Source: Bradyrhizobium sp. ISRA464 (GTDB taxonomy: Bacteria > Pseudomonadota > Alphaproteobacteria > Rhizobiales > Xanthobacteraceae). From it: DNA of 64,000 nt. Made by a program: the position numbers and the translations under genes. How positions within the stretch are numbered: position 1 is the stretch's first letter; the number at the start of each line of letters is the position of its first letter. Below, in pieces: positions 1-12,397 of the stretch. The stretch is taken from NCBI RefSeq assembly GCF_029910095.1, contig NZ_CP094526.1:3782001-3846000 (forward strand), read 5' to 3'. A model generated the notes under the pieces. The model was not told the DNA's origin. It saw nothing but the letters and a program-made list of their open reading frames with translations, and searched no databases.

Positions 1-827
1 GCCGTCATCATACGGAAGAGAAGCTGGAGCCGGTGCGCGGCTCGCTGTGGATGACGCGCGAGGACTGGCGGCGGTCATGGAAGCCATGGCTGCGCGGCAC
101 GCTGTTCGGCTTCCCTATCGGCGCGCTGCCCGCCGGCGGCGCGGAGATCCCGACCTTCCTGTCCTATTCCACCGAGCGGCGACTGACCAAGCATCCGGAC
201 GAATTCGGCAAGGGGGCCATCGAAGGCGTCGCCGGGCCGGAAGCCGCCAACAACGCCTCCGCCGCCGGCACGCTGGTGCCGCTGTTGACGCTTGGACTTC
301 CGACATCGGCGACCGCGGCGATGATGCTGGCAGGCTTCCAGCAATACGGCCTGAACCCCGGGCCGCTTTTGTTTGCCGAGCGGCCCGAGCTGGTGTGGGG
401 GCTGATCGCGAGCCTGTTCATCGCCAACGGCATGCTGCTGGTGCTCAATTTGCCGCTGGTCGGCCTGTGGGTGCGGCTGCTCGCGATCCCGCAGCCCTGG
501 CTCTACGCCGGCATCCTGGTGTTCGCGACCATGGGCACCATCGCGGCAAAACCGTCGGTCGTCGAACTGTCGATGCTGGCGGGCTTTGGCGTGATGGGCT
601 TTGTGATGCGCCGGTTCGATTTCCCGATCGCGCCTGTCGTCATCGGGCTCATCCTCGGGCCGATCGCCGAGAGCCAGTTGCGCCGTGCGCTGGCGATCAG
701 CCTTGTCGATCCCCTGGTGTTGCTGCAAAGCCCAATGTCGGCGACGCTGCTCGCGATCGCGCTGATCGCCCTGCTGGCGCCGTTCGTGCTGAAGGGGTTG
801 GGACGGTTCAAGGCGAATGAGGATTAG
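1..827 (+). CDS. tctA: Tripartite tricarboxylate transporter permease TctA, C-terminal part
   Basis: This is the 3' part of a TctA large membrane subunit. The open frame already runs at base 3, so the N-terminus lies outside the window; about 275 of the usual ~500 residues remain. A conserved TctA stretch is visible ([10 protein letters not shown], then [11 protein letters not shown] and a [13 protein letters not shown] segment), followed by several hydrophobic helices up to the stop. With TctB and a periplasmic TctC protein, the family drives sodium- or proton-coupled uptake of carboxylates across the inner membrane. TctB and TctC would normally lie upstream, out of view. A separate TctC-like protein is encoded at 10080-11087 on the other strand. 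Identity is secure; substrate is unknown. Confidence 0.93.
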   Translation, partial: RHHTEEKLEPVRGSLWMTREDWRRSWKPWLRGTLFGFPIGALPAGGAEIPTFLSYSTERRLTKHPDEFGKGAIEGVAGPEAANNASAAGTLVPLLTLGLPTSATAAMMLAGFQQYGLNPGPLLFAERPELVWGLIASLFIANGMLLVLNLPLVGLWVRLLAIPQPWLYAGILVFATMGTIAAKPSVVELSMLAGFGVMGFVMRRFDFPIAPVVIGLILGPIAESQLRRALAISLVDPLVLLQSPMSATLLAIALIALLAPFVLKGLGRFKANED

Positions 828-866
828 CGCTGCGACACGCTACGATGTGGCGGTGTGCAATTCGTC

Positions 867-886
867 GTCAGCGCCAGCGCGCTGAC
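867..886 (+). terminator. Perfect 8-bp hairpin after tctA, no U-tract
   Basis: GTCAGCGC, loop CAGC, GCGCTGAC lies 40 bases after the tctA stop. It could end the transcript with Rho or act as a 3' stabilising hairpin. There is no T-run, so it is a weak terminator call. Confidence 0.3.
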
Positions 887-996
887 AGCGTTGCGGAGAG
901 GAAGGAGTCGAGAGCTGCGTGCGCCCAGCAATCATTGGCGCGCGTCGTCGGCGGTATCGTCGTGTGCAAGCCGCGCACAAATGCGCGAGCCGGCGG

Positions 997-1167
997 TCAC
1001 GCAGGCGAGGTCTTCTTTTTCTTGTTCTGCTTGATGACCTTGGCCTGGGCGCGAAACGCCGACGCGAGCGCCTTCAGCTCCTTGGTCACGATCTCATCGG
1101 CGGTCGCCTTTGCCGCGACTTCGGCCTTGCGGGCCTGCTTCTTGAGTTCTTTGGTCGTCTTGCTCAT
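997..1167 (-). CDS. Small basic lysine/alanine-rich protein, unknown function
   Basis: A 56-residue product beginning MSKTTKELKKQARKAE and ending in a lysine-rich tail (KQNKKKKTSPA). It is highly charged and predicted largely helical, with no membrane segment and no recognised domain. Two adjacent ATG codons (1170 and 1167) could each start it; the longer frame back to 1221 looks like read-through of upstream sequence. G/C-rich third positions and the coherent composition favour a real gene. It lies convergent to tctA and stands alone. A role in nucleic-acid binding is only a guess from charge. Confidence 0.55.
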   Translation of the reverse strand: MSKTTKELKKQARKAEVAAKATADEIVTKELKALASAFRAQAKVIKQNKKKKTSPA

Positions 1168-1636
1168 CATCCAGATCGCGACCAAAGCCGCGCTCCTCGC
1201 CGCATATCCTGCCCGTCGCATGCTACGGCGCGTCGCCGACGCGGCCGCGTTTCACACTGCACAACCAATCAATAATGACGTGATGGACCCCGCAAAGGAT
1301 CCATTCGCGAATCCCGATCGGCCCATCTATCACACGGCGTTGCCGGTTATGTAACGCTGGCGGCGGCGTCTCAGGCGTCCCGCGGCCAGCACCGGTTCCG
1401 CAGGTTTGGCCGCCTGCTCCGGTCGGGGCGGGGGGCCCCGGGGGCGGGAGCCCGGTCCCGGTTCGATCTGGCGAATCCCCGCCATTCCCACCATATCTGG
1501 CATAATTGGCGGCCGGGGACCGCAACCGCTTGGCCATTTTGGGCCGATGTGGTAACGCTCTGCAACCAGCTTCGACCGCCACTCGTGACCGTCCGCATCC
1601 CGTGTAAAGGCTTGCGGCGGTGGAGATATTTCGCCG
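1168..1636. other. Intergenic region upstream of glyA with G-rich tract
   Basis: There is no convincing gene in these 469 bases. The visible features are a strongly G-rich tract at 1425-1448 (four G-runs separated by C, CCCC and C) and the glyA ribosome-binding area near 1620-1636 (GGTGGAG). No glycine riboswitch core was recognised. The long antisense frames across this stretch look like chance. Confidence 0.5.
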
Positions 1637-2950
<1,314 letters not shown>

Positions 2951-2963
2951 TGTCGTCTTGTTT

Positions 2964-3012
2964 GAGCATGATCTTGTCGGAAAACCGCTACACACTTTTC
3001 CGGATCATGCTC
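2964..3012. repeat. Palindromic intergenic repeat (GAGCATGATC type)
   Basis: Inverted arms GAGCATGATC (2964-2973) and GATCATGCTC (3003-3012) enclose a second inner inversion (GGAAAA / TTTTCC). I recognise this layout as a dispersed intergenic palindrome of rhizobial genomes. It sits between glyA and nrdR and could fold in the transcript. Confidence 0.75.
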
Positions 3013-3030
3013 GGTTAGGGGCTCCGTCGG

Positions 3031-3513
3031 ATGCGCTGTCCGAGCTGCAACAGTCTTGATACGCAGGTGAAGGACTCGCGTCCAACCGAGGATTCCGCTG
3101 TGATCCGCAGGCGGCGCGTCTGCATGGCCTGCAACTTCCGCTTCACGACGTTCGAGCGGGTGCAGCTCCGCGAGCTCACGGTGATCAAGCGCAACGGCCG
3201 CCGGGTGCCGTTCGACCGCGACAAGCTGGTGCGCTCGCTGCAGATCTCCTTGCGCAAGCGTCCGGTGGATTCCGAGCGGCTGGAGAAGATGGTGTCCGCG
3301 ATCGTGCGCGAGCTCGAGAGCGGCGGCGAGGCGGAGGTGTCCTCGGAGGCAATCGGCGAGATCGTGATGGAGCATCTGCGCCAGCTCGACGATGTCGCCT
3401 ATGTGCGCTTTGCGTCGGTCTATCGCAATTTCCGCGAGGCCAAGGACTTCGAGGCCGTGCTCGGCGAGCTGCACGGCGAGGACGACCCGCAGATCGCGAC
3501 GTTGCGAAAATGA
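3031..3513 (+). CDS. nrdR: Transcriptional repressor NrdR
   Basis: A 160-residue NrdR, the nucleotide-sensing repressor of ribonucleotide reductase genes. The N-terminal zinc ribbon has its four cysteines at residues 3, 6, 31 and 34 (MRCPSCNS and [14 protein letters not shown]). An ATP-cone domain follows from about residue 46 to 136. Length and motifs match the family. It heads the nrdR-ribD-ribE-ribH-nusB group, and its stop overlaps the ribD start by four bases (ATGA at 3510-3513), which indicates translational coupling. Confidence 0.96.
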   Translation: MRCPSCNSLDTQVKDSRPTEDSAVIRRRRVCMACNFRFTTFERVQLRELTVIKRNGRRVPFDRDKLVRSLQISLRKRPVDSERLEKMVSAIVRELESGGEAEVSSEAIGEIVMEHLRQLDDVAYVRFASVYRNFREAKDFEAVLGELHGEDDPQIATLRK

Positions 3514-4661
3514 TCTTCCGCATTCTGGAAGATCAGCTCGCGCAGAAATCCAGGGACGCGAAGGCGGCCGATCTGCGCTTCATGCAGCTCGCGCTTGCGC
3601 TCGGCCGCCGCGGGCTGGGGCGGACCTGGCCCAATCCGGCGGTCGGCGCCGTGATCGTCAAGGACGGCGTGATCGTCGGCCGCGGCTGGACGCAAGCGGG
3701 CGGACGTCCGCATGCCGAGGTGGAGGTGCTCCGGCGCGCCGGTCCCGCCGCCCGCGGCGCCACGCTCTACGTGACGCTCGAACCCTGTTCGCATTTCGGC
3801 CGCTCGCCGCCCTGCGCGGACGCCATCGTCGCGGCCGGTCTCGCCCGCGTGGTGTCAGCGATCGAGGACCCCAATCCGGACGTCGCAGGGCAGGGGCACG
3901 CCAAGCTGCGCGCCGCCGGCATTATCGTCGATGTTGGGCTGTGCGCCGCGGAGGCCGCGCGTGACCATGCCGGGCATTTCCGCCGTGTCCGTGACGGGCG
4001 CCCGCATGTGATCCTCAAGCTCGCAGTGTCCGCCGACGGCAAGATTGCCGCCGCCGGCAACCGGCCCGTCGCGATCACCGGCGATGGGGCGCGAACCCGC
4101 GTGCATCTGCTGCGCGCGCAGAGCGACGCGATCCTGGTCGGGATCGGCACCGTGCTGGCGGACGATCCGTTGCTCACCTGCCGCTTGCCGGGCATGGCGG
4201 CGCGTTCTCCGGTCCGCGTCGTGCTGGACCGCGCCTTGCGGACGCCGGGCAACAGCCGCCTGGTGCATTCCGCGCGCGAAACTCCGCTCTGGGTGATGAC
4301 ATCAGACATGGCGGAAGCGCCCGCCGCGGTGAAGCTCGGCGCCGCCGGCGCGCAGGTGATCCGCGTCGCCTCGACCGCGACCCAGCCCGGGCTCGATCTG
4401 CCGGCCGTGTTGCATGCGCTGGCGGAGAAGGGGATCACGCGGCTGATGGTCGAGGGCGGGGCGCGGGTCGCGTCGTCCTTCGTCGCCGCGGGCCTCGTCG
4501 ACGAAATCTGGCTGTTGCGCGGGCCTGATACCGTCGGCGCCGACGGCGTTCCCGCGCTGGGCGCAATGCCGCTCGCCGCAATCACGCAGTCGCCGACCTT
4601 CAGGCTTCGTGCTAGCGAGACGCTCGAAAAAGATGCTTTGACCATCTACGACCGTTCGTAG
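3510..4661 (+). CDS. ribD: Bifunctional riboflavin deaminase/reductase RibD
   Basis: A 383-residue enzyme for the second and third steps of riboflavin synthesis. The N-terminal zinc-dependent deaminase has H68-A-E70 and the cysteine pair C93 and C102 ([12 protein letters not shown]). A C-terminal NADPH-dependent reductase domain follows from about residue 160. The start at 3510 overlaps nrdR and gives roughly 20 residues before the conserved core; a downstream start at residue 25 is possible but would break the coupling. It forms the biosynthetic set with ribE and ribH. No FMN riboswitch is seen in front. Confidence 0.95.
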   Translation: MIFRILEDQLAQKSRDAKAADLRFMQLALALGRRGLGRTWPNPAVGAVIVKDGVIVGRGWTQAGGRPHAEVEVLRRAGPAARGATLYVTLEPCSHFGRSPPCADAIVAAGLARVVSAIEDPNPDVAGQGHAKLRAAGIIVDVGLCAAEAARDHAGHFRRVRDGRPHVILKLAVSADGKIAAAGNRPVAITGDGARTRVHLLRAQSDAILVGIGTVLADDPLLTCRLPGMAARSPVRVVLDRALRTPGNSRLVHSARETPLWVMTSDMAEAPAAVKLGAAGAQVIRVASTATQPGLDLPAVLHALAEKGITRLMVEGGARVASSFVAAGLVDEIWLLRGPDTVGADGVPALGAMPLAAITQSPTFRLRASETLEKDALTIYDRS

Positions 4662-4664
4662 AGC

Positions 4665-4750
4665 GTCATGGCCGGGCTTGTCCCGGCCATCCACGATTTG
4701 CTTTGCCGCTGCGGCCAAGCGTGGATGCCCGGGTCAAGCCCGGGCATGAC
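4665..4750. repeat. Palindromic intergenic repeat between ribD and ribE
   Basis: Contains GGCCGGGCTTGTCCCGGCC and CCCGGGTCAAGCCCGGG as two hairpins, bounded by GTCATG and CATGAC. This is the common GC-rich rhizobial intergenic mosaic repeat. It supplies spurious upstream start codons in the ribE frame. Confidence 0.7.
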
Positions 4751-4769
4751 GAACAATGTGAGGTTTGTC

Positions 4770-5378
4770 GTGTTTACCGGAATTGTCACCGATGTCGGTG
4801 AAATCACCAGCCTGAAGCAGGTGGCGCAGGGGCAGCTGCATCGGATGCGAATTGCCTGCGGCTACGACCAGACCACGATCGCCGACGGCGCCTCGATCGC
4901 CTGCAACGGCGTCTGCCTCACGGTGGTCGCCTCCGGCACGGCCGGCGGCAAGACCTGGTTCGACGTCGACGCCGCGGCCGAGACGCTCGGCATGACCACG
5001 GCGAAGCGCTGGGTCGAGGGAACCCGCCTCAACCTCGAGCGCGCGCTCAAGATCGGCGACGAGCTCGGCGGCCATATCGTGGCCGGGCACGCCGACGGGA
5101 TCGCGACCATCGTCAAGCGCGACGACCTGCCCGACATGGCGCGCTTCGAGCTGAGAACCACCCGCGAGCTCGCGCGTTTCATCGCGGCCAAGGGCTCGGT
5201 GACACTGGACGGCGTGTCGCTGACCGTGAATACGGTCGATGACGTGACCTTTTCCGTGCTGATCATCCCGCATACGCTGGAGGTCACGACCTTGAGCGGC
5301 TGGAAAACCGGCAGCGAGGTCAATATCGAGGTCGATCTGATGGCCCGCTACGCGGCGCGGCTGTCGGAGATGAAATAG
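4770..5378 (+). CDS. ribE: Riboflavin synthase alpha chain
   Basis: A 202-residue protein beginning MFTGIVTDVGE, the invariant N-terminus of riboflavin synthase, which dismutates two lumazine molecules into riboflavin. Two tandem lumazine-binding domains are visible (roughly residues 1-95 and 96-190), with a GHIVAGHADG motif in the second. I start it at the GTG at 4770, preceded by GTGAGG at good spacing. In-frame ATGs at 4668 and 4746 lie inside the palindromic repeat and would add residues that the family lacks. It is followed by another repeat and then ribH. Confidence 0.93.
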   Translation: MFTGIVTDVGEITSLKQVAQGQLHRMRIACGYDQTTIADGASIACNGVCLTVVASGTAGGKTWFDVDAAAETLGMTTAKRWVEGTRLNLERALKIGDELGGHIVAGHADGIATIVKRDDLPDMARFELRTTRELARFIAAKGSVTLDGVSLTVNTVDDVTFSVLIIPHTLEVTTLSGWKTGSEVNIEVDLMARYAARLSEMK

Positions 5379-5390
5379 CGATCGCAAATG

Positions 5391-5480
5391 TGTCATACGC
5401 GGGCTTGACCCGCGTAACCATCCTCTTAACTAGATGGCCTTCCGGCGCGACAGATCGCCGGGGCAAGCCCGGCAATGACG
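5391..5480. repeat. Palindromic intergenic repeat between ribE and ribH
   Basis: Begins GTCATACGCGGGCTTGACCC and ends GGGCAAGCCCGGCAATGACG. It has the same mosaic organisation as the repeat at 4665-4750. Confidence 0.65.
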
Positions 5481-5490
5481 AAGGTAGACA

Positions 5491-5982
5491 ATGGCTGACG
5501 CGCGGCGCGCACTCCTGAAGGACAAGACTGACATCTCCGGCGCACGCGTGCTGATCGTCGAGGCGCGGTTCTATGACGACATCCAGGATGCGCTGCTGGA
5601 GGGCGCGGTGGCCGAGCTGAAGGCGGCCGGCGTGACCCATGACGTGATCACGGTGCCGGGCGCGCTGGAGATTCCGGCCGCGATCGCCATTGCAATCGAT
5701 GCGGCGGAAGCGGGCGGCAAGCCCTATGAAGCGGCCATTGCGCTGGGCTGCGTGGTGCGGGGCGACACCATCCATTTCGAGATCGTTTCCAACGAGTCCT
5801 CGCGCGGGCTGATGGATCTGGCGGTCAGCCGGAAATTCCCGCTCGGCAACGGCATCCTGACCGTCAACACCGAGGCCCAGGCGTGGGCGCGGGCGCGTGC
5901 CAGCGAATTGAACAAGGGCGGCGACGCGGCGCGCGCGGCGCTCGCGATGCTGCGTATCAAACGCCGTCTGGCAAAGGCCTGA
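5491..5982 (+). CDS. ribH: 6,7-dimethyl-8-ribityllumazine synthase
   Basis: A 163-residue lumazine synthase that condenses the RibD-derived pyrimidine with dihydroxybutanone phosphate, giving the substrate of RibE. The [21 protein letters not shown] motif region carries the expected active-site histidine, and [10 protein letters not shown] matches the family's substrate loop. It ends two bases before the nusB start, so the two genes are probably co-translated. The length is normal. Confidence 0.96.
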   Translation: MADARRALLKDKTDISGARVLIVEARFYDDIQDALLEGAVAELKAAGVTHDVITVPGALEIPAAIAIAIDAAEAGGKPYEAAIALGCVVRGDTIHFEIVSNESSRGLMDLAVSRKFPLGNGILTVNTEAQAWARARASELNKGGDAARAALAMLRIKRRLAKA

Positions 5983-5984
5983 TC

Positions 5985-6479
5985 ATGGCAGAGAGCAAGA
6001 AGCCGGCGAAGGGTCCCGACAGGAAAGCCAACCGGCGCGGTGCGGCGCGGCTCGCGGCCGTGCAGGCGCTGTACCAGATGGATATCGCCGGCGCCGGCCT
6101 TAACGACATTTTCGCGGAGTTCGAGAGCCACTGGCTCGGCAACGAGGTCGAAGGCGAAAAATATTTGCCGGCCGAGGCTGCATTCTTCCGCGACGTCGTC
6201 TCCGGCGTGGTGCGCGACCAGGCCAAGCTCGATCCCTTGATCGACGACGCGCTGTCGAAGGGCTGGCCGTTGAAGCGGATCGATGCGATCCTGCGCGCCG
6301 TGCTGCGGGCCGGCTCCTACGAGCTCGAGCATCGCAAGGACGTGCCCGGCCGCGTCGTCGTCTCCGAATATGTCGACGTCGCGCATGCCTTCGTCGAGAA
6401 GGACGAGACCGGCATGGTGAACGCCGTGCTCGACCAGATCGCGCGCCAGTTCCGCGCGGATGAGTTTGTGCGGGGGTGA
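5985..6479 (+). CDS. nusB: Transcription antitermination protein NusB
   Basis: A 164-residue NusB that binds NusE/S10 and boxA RNA during rRNA antitermination. The core RRGAARLAAVQALYQMD near the N-terminus and the C-terminal EYVDVAHAFVEKDETGMVNAVLD are typical. The start at 5985 lies two bases after the ribH stop; an earlier in-frame start inside ribH is not credible. A lysine-rich leader of about 20 residues precedes the core, as in other Rhizobiales. The ribH-nusB pairing is widely conserved. Confidence 0.95.
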   Translation: MAESKKPAKGPDRKANRRGAARLAAVQALYQMDIAGAGLNDIFAEFESHWLGNEVEGEKYLPAEAAFFRDVVSGVVRDQAKLDPLIDDALSKGWPLKRIDAILRAVLRAGSYELEHRKDVPGRVVVSEYVDVAHAFVEKDETGMVNAVLDQIARQFRADEFVRG

Positions 6480-6494
6480 GTCACGCGCTCAGCT

Positions 6495-6596
6495 GTCGTC
6501 ACCCGCGCATGCGGGTGATCCAGTACGCCGCGGCAGTCGTCAACGACAACCGATGCCGCGGTGTACTGGATCGCCCGGTCAAGCCGGGCGATGACA
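6495..6596. repeat. Palindromic intergenic repeat between nusB and thiL
   Basis: Two hairpins (CACCCGCGCATGCGGGTG and CGCCCGGTCAAGCCGGGCG) and a longer inverted pair (GTACGCCGCGGCA with its near-complement) are bounded by GTCGTC and GATGAC. It is a mosaic repeat of the family listed elsewhere. Confidence 0.7.
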
Positions 6597-6617
6597 GACG
6601 AGGGTGAGGCGCGCGTC

Positions 6618-7619
6618 ATGGCAGATCGTCATAATGGTCCATCCGGCGAAGACTCCCTCATCGCGCGCTATTTCAAGCCGCTCGCGACCCACCCGGGCGC
6701 GTTCAATCTCGACGACGACGCCGCGGCGCTGAAAGCGGCCGGCGAGGACATTGTGGTCACCACCGACGCGATCGTCGAGGGTGTGCATTTTCTTCCCGGC
6801 GATCCGCCCGACACGCTGGCGCGCAAGGCGCTGCGGGTGAACCTGTCCGACATTGCGGCGAAGGGCGCGGTGCCCGCGGGCTTCGTGCTGACGCTGGCAC
6901 TGCGCGGGGCGGAGGAGGCCTGGCTGAAGCCGTTCGCGGCCGCGCTCGGCGAGGACGCAGCCCATTACGGCTGCCCGCTGCTCGGTGGCGATACGGTGTC
7001 GACGCCGGGTCCGCTGATGATCTCGATCACCGCGTTCGCGCGGGTGCCGGCCGGGCGGATGGTGCATCGCAGCGGTGCGCATCCGGGCGATCGCGTGATG
7101 GTCACCGGCAGCATCGGCGATGCCGTGCTCGGGCTCGACGTGCTGAAGGGCGGGCGGGCGGCCGAAGCGCTCGCCGGCGACGCCGCGGCAAGAGAGATGC
7201 TGGCCGCCCGCTACCGGGTGCCGCAGCCACGCAATGCGCTCGCCAAGGCAATCCGCAGCCACGCCAGCGCGGCGATGGATGTGTCCGACGGTCTCGCCGG
7301 CGATCTGACAAAACTCTGCGCGGCCTCGCGCGTCTCGGCCGTGATCGACGTGCAGAGCATCCCGCTGTCGCCGGCGGCGGCCGGGTTGCTGGCGCGCAAG
7401 GCGATCGGCATCGAGACGCTGGTCGCCGGCGGCGACGACTACGAGATTCTGTGTGCGATCCCGGGCCATCGCATGGAGGCCTTCACCCGGGAGGCGCGGC
7501 AGGCCGGGGTCGCAGTCACGGCGATCGGCGGGGTCATCGCCGGACATTCGCCGCCGAGCTTTCTCGATGGGCAGGGCAGGGAACTGGCGCTGGAGCGGCT
7601 GTCCTACAGCCATTTCTAG
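6618..7619 (+). CDS. thiL: Thiamine-monophosphate kinase
   Basis: A 333-residue ThiL that phosphorylates thiamine monophosphate to the active diphosphate. The N-terminal GEDSLIARYFKPLA and DDDAAAL, the VVTTDAIVEGVHF segment, and the C-terminal SDGLAGDL and VAGGDDYEIL are ATP/Mg-binding signatures of the PurM-like superfamily. I start at 6618, after GTGAGG; an in-frame ATG at 6591 lies in the tail of the upstream repeat. It closes the ribH-nusB-thiL stretch, a common alphaproteobacterial order. Confidence 0.95.
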   Translation: MADRHNGPSGEDSLIARYFKPLATHPGAFNLDDDAAALKAAGEDIVVTTDAIVEGVHFLPGDPPDTLARKALRVNLSDIAAKGAVPAGFVLTLALRGAEEAWLKPFAAALGEDAAHYGCPLLGGDTVSTPGPLMISITAFARVPAGRMVHRSGAHPGDRVMVTGSIGDAVLGLDVLKGGRAAEALAGDAAAREMLAARYRVPQPRNALAKAIRSHASAAMDVSDGLAGDLTKLCAASRVSAVIDVQSIPLSPAAAGLLARKAIGIETLVAGGDDYEILCAIPGHRMEAFTREARQAGVAVTAIGGVIAGHSPPSFLDGQGRELALERLSYSHF

Positions 7620-7839
7620 AAGCCCGGTCTAGAAGCCCGGGCCGCAAGGCGCGACTTTCCTTCTAAATAGCTGCCAATATCGGCGTTTTCGGCCGTCGGT
7701 GCCGTTGCGCGGGGTTAACGATTTTGGCAAGGTCGCGCCCGATTTGAGGCCATCCCTTTCTTGGGGAGGGATGATCCTCGCAAAATAAGCGCCAGCAAAA
7801 AGGCGCGGGGGTTACATCAAGGATCTGAGGCAACATTCA

Positions 7840-9960
<2,121 letters not shown>

Positions 9961-9981
9961 ACGGCAGCCTCCGACTGAAGC

Positions 9982-10013
9982 AAAAACCCCGCGGTGCGAG
10001 CCGCGGGGTTTTT
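9982..10013 (+). terminator. Intrinsic terminator of hppA
   Basis: AAAAACCCCGCGG, loop TGCGAG, CCGCGGGGTTTTT: a GC-rich stem with a T-run 20 bases after the hppA stop. The A-run makes it potentially bidirectional, so it could also serve the convergent gene. Confidence 0.93.
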
Positions 10014-10041
10014 GGTTTCGGGGGACGCGAAAATGTCACCG

Positions 10042-10063
10042 CGTCATTGCTGTCGCAATGACG
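10042..10063. repeat. Short palindrome CGTCATTGC-TGTC-GCAATGACG
   Basis: A perfect 9-bp inverted repeat with a 4-base loop. It is the terminal core found in the longer mosaic repeats (for example 31897-32009), here without the middle section. Confidence 0.65.
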
Positions 10064-10079
10064 GCGGCAATAGCGGTAA

Positions 10080-11087
10080 CTACTTCACCTCCATCTGCAG
10101 GCCTTCCTTCTCGATGATGGCGGCGAACTTCGTGGCCTCCGCTCCGACGAAATCCGAGAATTGCTGCGGCGTGCCGTAGTCGGCGCGGGCGCCCATGCCG
10201 GCGATGTTCTTCTTGACGTCGTCACGCTCCAGCATCGCCTTGATCTGCCGGCTCAGCTCATCGACGACGGGAGCTGGCGCCGCCTTGGGCAGGAAGACGC
10301 CGAACCAGGACGAGACGTCGAACCTGGCAAGCTCGGGCGCAGTCTCGCGCATCGGCGGCAGCTTCGGCGCGGAGTCGCTGCGTTCGGGCGTGGTGACGCA
10401 GAGTCCGTTGAGCTTGCCGTCGAGCACCTGCGGCAGCGACGGGTAGAGGTTGTCGAACAGGATCTGGATGTCGCCGGCGAGCGCGGCCTGCAGGGCAGGG
10501 CCGGCGCCGCGGAACGGCACATGCGTCATCTTTAGGCCGGTGAGCTGCAGGAACCAGGCGCCGGTGAGATGAGGGCTTTGTCCGGTGCCGGATGAGCCAT
10601 AGGTCAGCTTGTCGGGATTGGCCTTCAGATGAGCGATCAGCTCCGGAATGGATTTGATACCGGTCGTGGGATGCGCCGTGACGATGTTCGGGATCCGGAT
10701 CATGTTGGAGACCGGCTGCAGCTGGTCGGCCTTGTAGGTCAGGTTCCTGAAGATGCTGTAGGCGATTGCGTTCGGCCCGGGATTGCCGATCAGGATGGTG
10801 TGGCCGTCGCCTTTGTTGCGGGCGACCTCCGCGGTGCCAATGGTGCCTCCCGCACCGGATCGGTTTTCGACGACGACCGACTGGCCCCAGATCGGCTGCA
10901 GGTGCGCGGCGAGGAGCCGTCCCATCACGTCAGTCGAGCCGCCCGCGGCCGCCGGCACGATGATCCGGACGGTCTCGGTCGGTCGCCACTCACCGGCCCC
11001 CAGGCTCGCGCGCGGCAGAATCGTCGCGGCCGACAGCGCGGCAGCGCCCGACAAAACCGTACGACGGGAAAATCTCTTGCGGATCAT
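10080..11087 (-). CDS. TctC/Bug-family periplasmic substrate-binding protein
   Basis: A 335-residue tripartite tricarboxylate transporter receptor (Bug family). The N-terminus has a twin-arginine signal (RKRFSRRTVLSGAAAL) with likely cleavage after residue 30. The mature protein starts WRPTETVRIIVPAAAGGSTDVMGR, the Bug-family opening, and GAGGTIGT plus PNAIAYSIF fit the ligand cleft region. It binds an unknown small carboxylate or amide in the periplasm. No tctA or tctB lies beside it, although a tctA ends at 827; orphan Bug proteins are common in this group. It is convergent with hppA. Confidence 0.9.
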   Translation of the reverse strand: MIRKRFSRRTVLSGAAALSAATILPRASLGAGEWRPTETVRIIVPAAAGGSTDVMGRLLAAHLQPIWGQSVVVENRSGAGGTIGTAEVARNKGDGHTILIGNPGPNAIAYSIFRNLTYKADQLQPVSNMIRIPNIVTAHPTTGIKSIPELIAHLKANPDKLTYGSSGTGQSPHLTGAWFLQLTGLKMTHVPFRGAGPALQAALAGDIQILFDNLYPSLPQVLDGKLNGLCVTTPERSDSAPKLPPMRETAPELARFDVSSWFGVFLPKAAPAPVVDELSRQIKAMLERDDVKKNIAGMGARADYGTPQQFSDFVGAEATKFAAIIEKEGLQMEVK

Positions 11088-11263
11088 GCGTTTGCCCCCT
11101 TGGTTACACGTTGTTTGCGCGCGACCCTAGGGGACCGCCTGTCTCTCGGGCAAGCGGCAACTTGGCGCAGGTGTTCCAACTCTTGATCGACATTGCGCAA
11201 TTCGCGCAGCACGCTCCGATCGCGCTTGGATCGGCCGAGCTCAGGCGCCACGGGGCGAGCGCA

Positions 11264-11623
11264 CTAAGCCCTCTTCACGAACTCCGACTTCAGGTTCATC
11301 GCACCGATGCCGTCGATCTTGCAGGCGATGTTGTGTCCGTCGCTGCCCTCGGTGAGACGGATGTTCCTGACCTTGGTGCCGCCCTTGACGACCGATGACG
11401 AGCCCTTGACCTTGAGGTCCTTGATCACGATGACGCTGTCGCCGTCCGCCAGCAGGTTGCCGTGCGCATCGCGCACGCCGGTCTCCTGCGAGGTCTCCGC
11501 AGCCGCGGCCGCCTCGGCGCTCCATTCATGGGCGCATTCCGGGCAAACCCAGAGAGCACCATCCCGATAGGCATGCTCGGAATTGCATTTCGGGCAGCTC
11601 ATTGAAGCGTCCATGGTCGACAT
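11264..11623 (-). CDS. PhnA/YjdM-like zinc-ribbon protein
   Basis: About 119 residues. An N-terminal zinc ribbon ([21 protein letters not shown]) is followed by the PhnA domain ([29 protein letters not shown] ending [10 protein letters not shown]). The family is often named alkylphosphonate utilisation protein PhnA, but the small YjdM members have no proven phosphonate role, so function is uncertain. Starts at 11623, 11614 and 11602 are all possible; GGAGACG just ahead favours the first or second. It is a single gene. Confidence 0.88.
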   Translation of the reverse strand: MSTMDASMSCPKCNSEHAYRDGALWVCPECAHEWSAEAAAAAETSQETGVRDAHGNLLADGDSVIVIKDLKVKGSSSVVKGGTKVRNIRLTEGSDGHNIACKIDGIGAMNLKSEFVKRA

Positions 11624-11750
11624 CGTCTCCGTCGTGGCCGGCGCACCGTAGGGCCGTGGACCGGCAAAGCAAGAGAAAACCCGCCGCGCCAAATGGGCGG
11701 TGGGCTCCCTGGATCAGAACGGAATCTCCCGTGCTTGCTGGGCGCAGTTG

Positions 11751-11783
11751 CTTCACGCGAACCGGCCCCCGCTTCGCTAGGAA
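11751..11783. repeat. CTTCACGCGAACCGG-type short repeat
   Basis: Shares CTTCACGCGAACCGG and CCCGCTTCGCT with 53851-53878. It is a degenerate copy of a dispersed rhizobial intergenic element. Confidence 0.5.
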
Positions 11784-11790
11784 GATGCGG

Positions 11791-12261
11791 CTAGTTGAAG
11801 CTCAGCAGCTTGAACAGCGGCGTCAGGTAGGACATCTCCTGACCCGAGGTCGGCGTGGTGCGGCTGACGAAGTCGAAGATCTTGCCGTCCTTCAGGCCGT
11901 AATTGGCGAGCCGTCGCACCTGCCGGTTCTTGTCGAAATAGACCGCGATCACGCGCTGGTCGATCACGTGCTGGTTCATGAAGGCGACCGGGCGGGAGGT
12001 CCGCTGCGAGATGTAGTAGAACACTTCGCCGTCGAGCGTGGCGACCGTGGATGGCGTGCCAAGCACGATCAGCACCTGGTCCTGGCTCGCGCCGATCGGA
12101 ATCTGCTCGAGCGCGCCGTCGGGCAGGATGTAGCCCTTCTGGAACTGCTCGCCGGTGCATGCTCCGAGGGCGGCACAGACGAGACCAACAGCGGCGATCG
12201 CGCGGATGCGCGAGAATAGGCCGCGCGCACCGCGGGACTGTCTTGGCATAATGTGGTTCAT
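11791..12261 (-). CDS. bamE: Outer membrane assembly factor BamE lipoprotein
   Basis: A 156-residue SmpA/OmlA-family lipoprotein of the BAM complex, which inserts beta-barrel proteins into the outer membrane. A signal peptide ends in the lipobox LGAC, so the mature protein is lipidated at that cysteine. The core YILPDGALEQIPIGASQDQVLIVLGTPS with FYYISQRTS is the SmpA/OmlA fold. ATGs at 12261 and 12249 are both reasonable; upstream extension to 12399 is not. It is divergent from the cytochrome bc1 chaperone gene, an arrangement I recognise from other Rhizobiales. Confidence 0.92.
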   Translation of the reverse strand: MNHIMPRQSRGARGLFSRIRAIAAVGLVCAALGACTGEQFQKGYILPDGALEQIPIGASQDQVLIVLGTPSTVATLDGEVFYYISQRTSRPVAFMNQHVIDQRVIAVYFDKNRQVRRLANYGLKDGKIFDFVSRTTPTSGQEMSYLTPLFKLLSFN

Positions 12262-12397
12262 CGGCGGAACTGATCCGTCCCCTTGCATCGGGCGAGGCGT
12301 TGACGTACCGGGCAGCTCAATGGATTGCAATATAGCCGAGCCTCCAACGGGCGAGCCCTCAACAGGCGACCTTTGGGACCCGCAGCCGGAACCCATC

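Noticed and set aside
1222..1636. Glycine riboswitch before glyA
   Set aside because: No tandem aptamer core or typical GGAGAG stems were recognised.
3013..3509. FMN riboswitch for the rib genes
   Set aside because: The rib genes are translationally coupled to nrdR; no RFN-element consensus was seen ahead of ribD, ribE or ribH.
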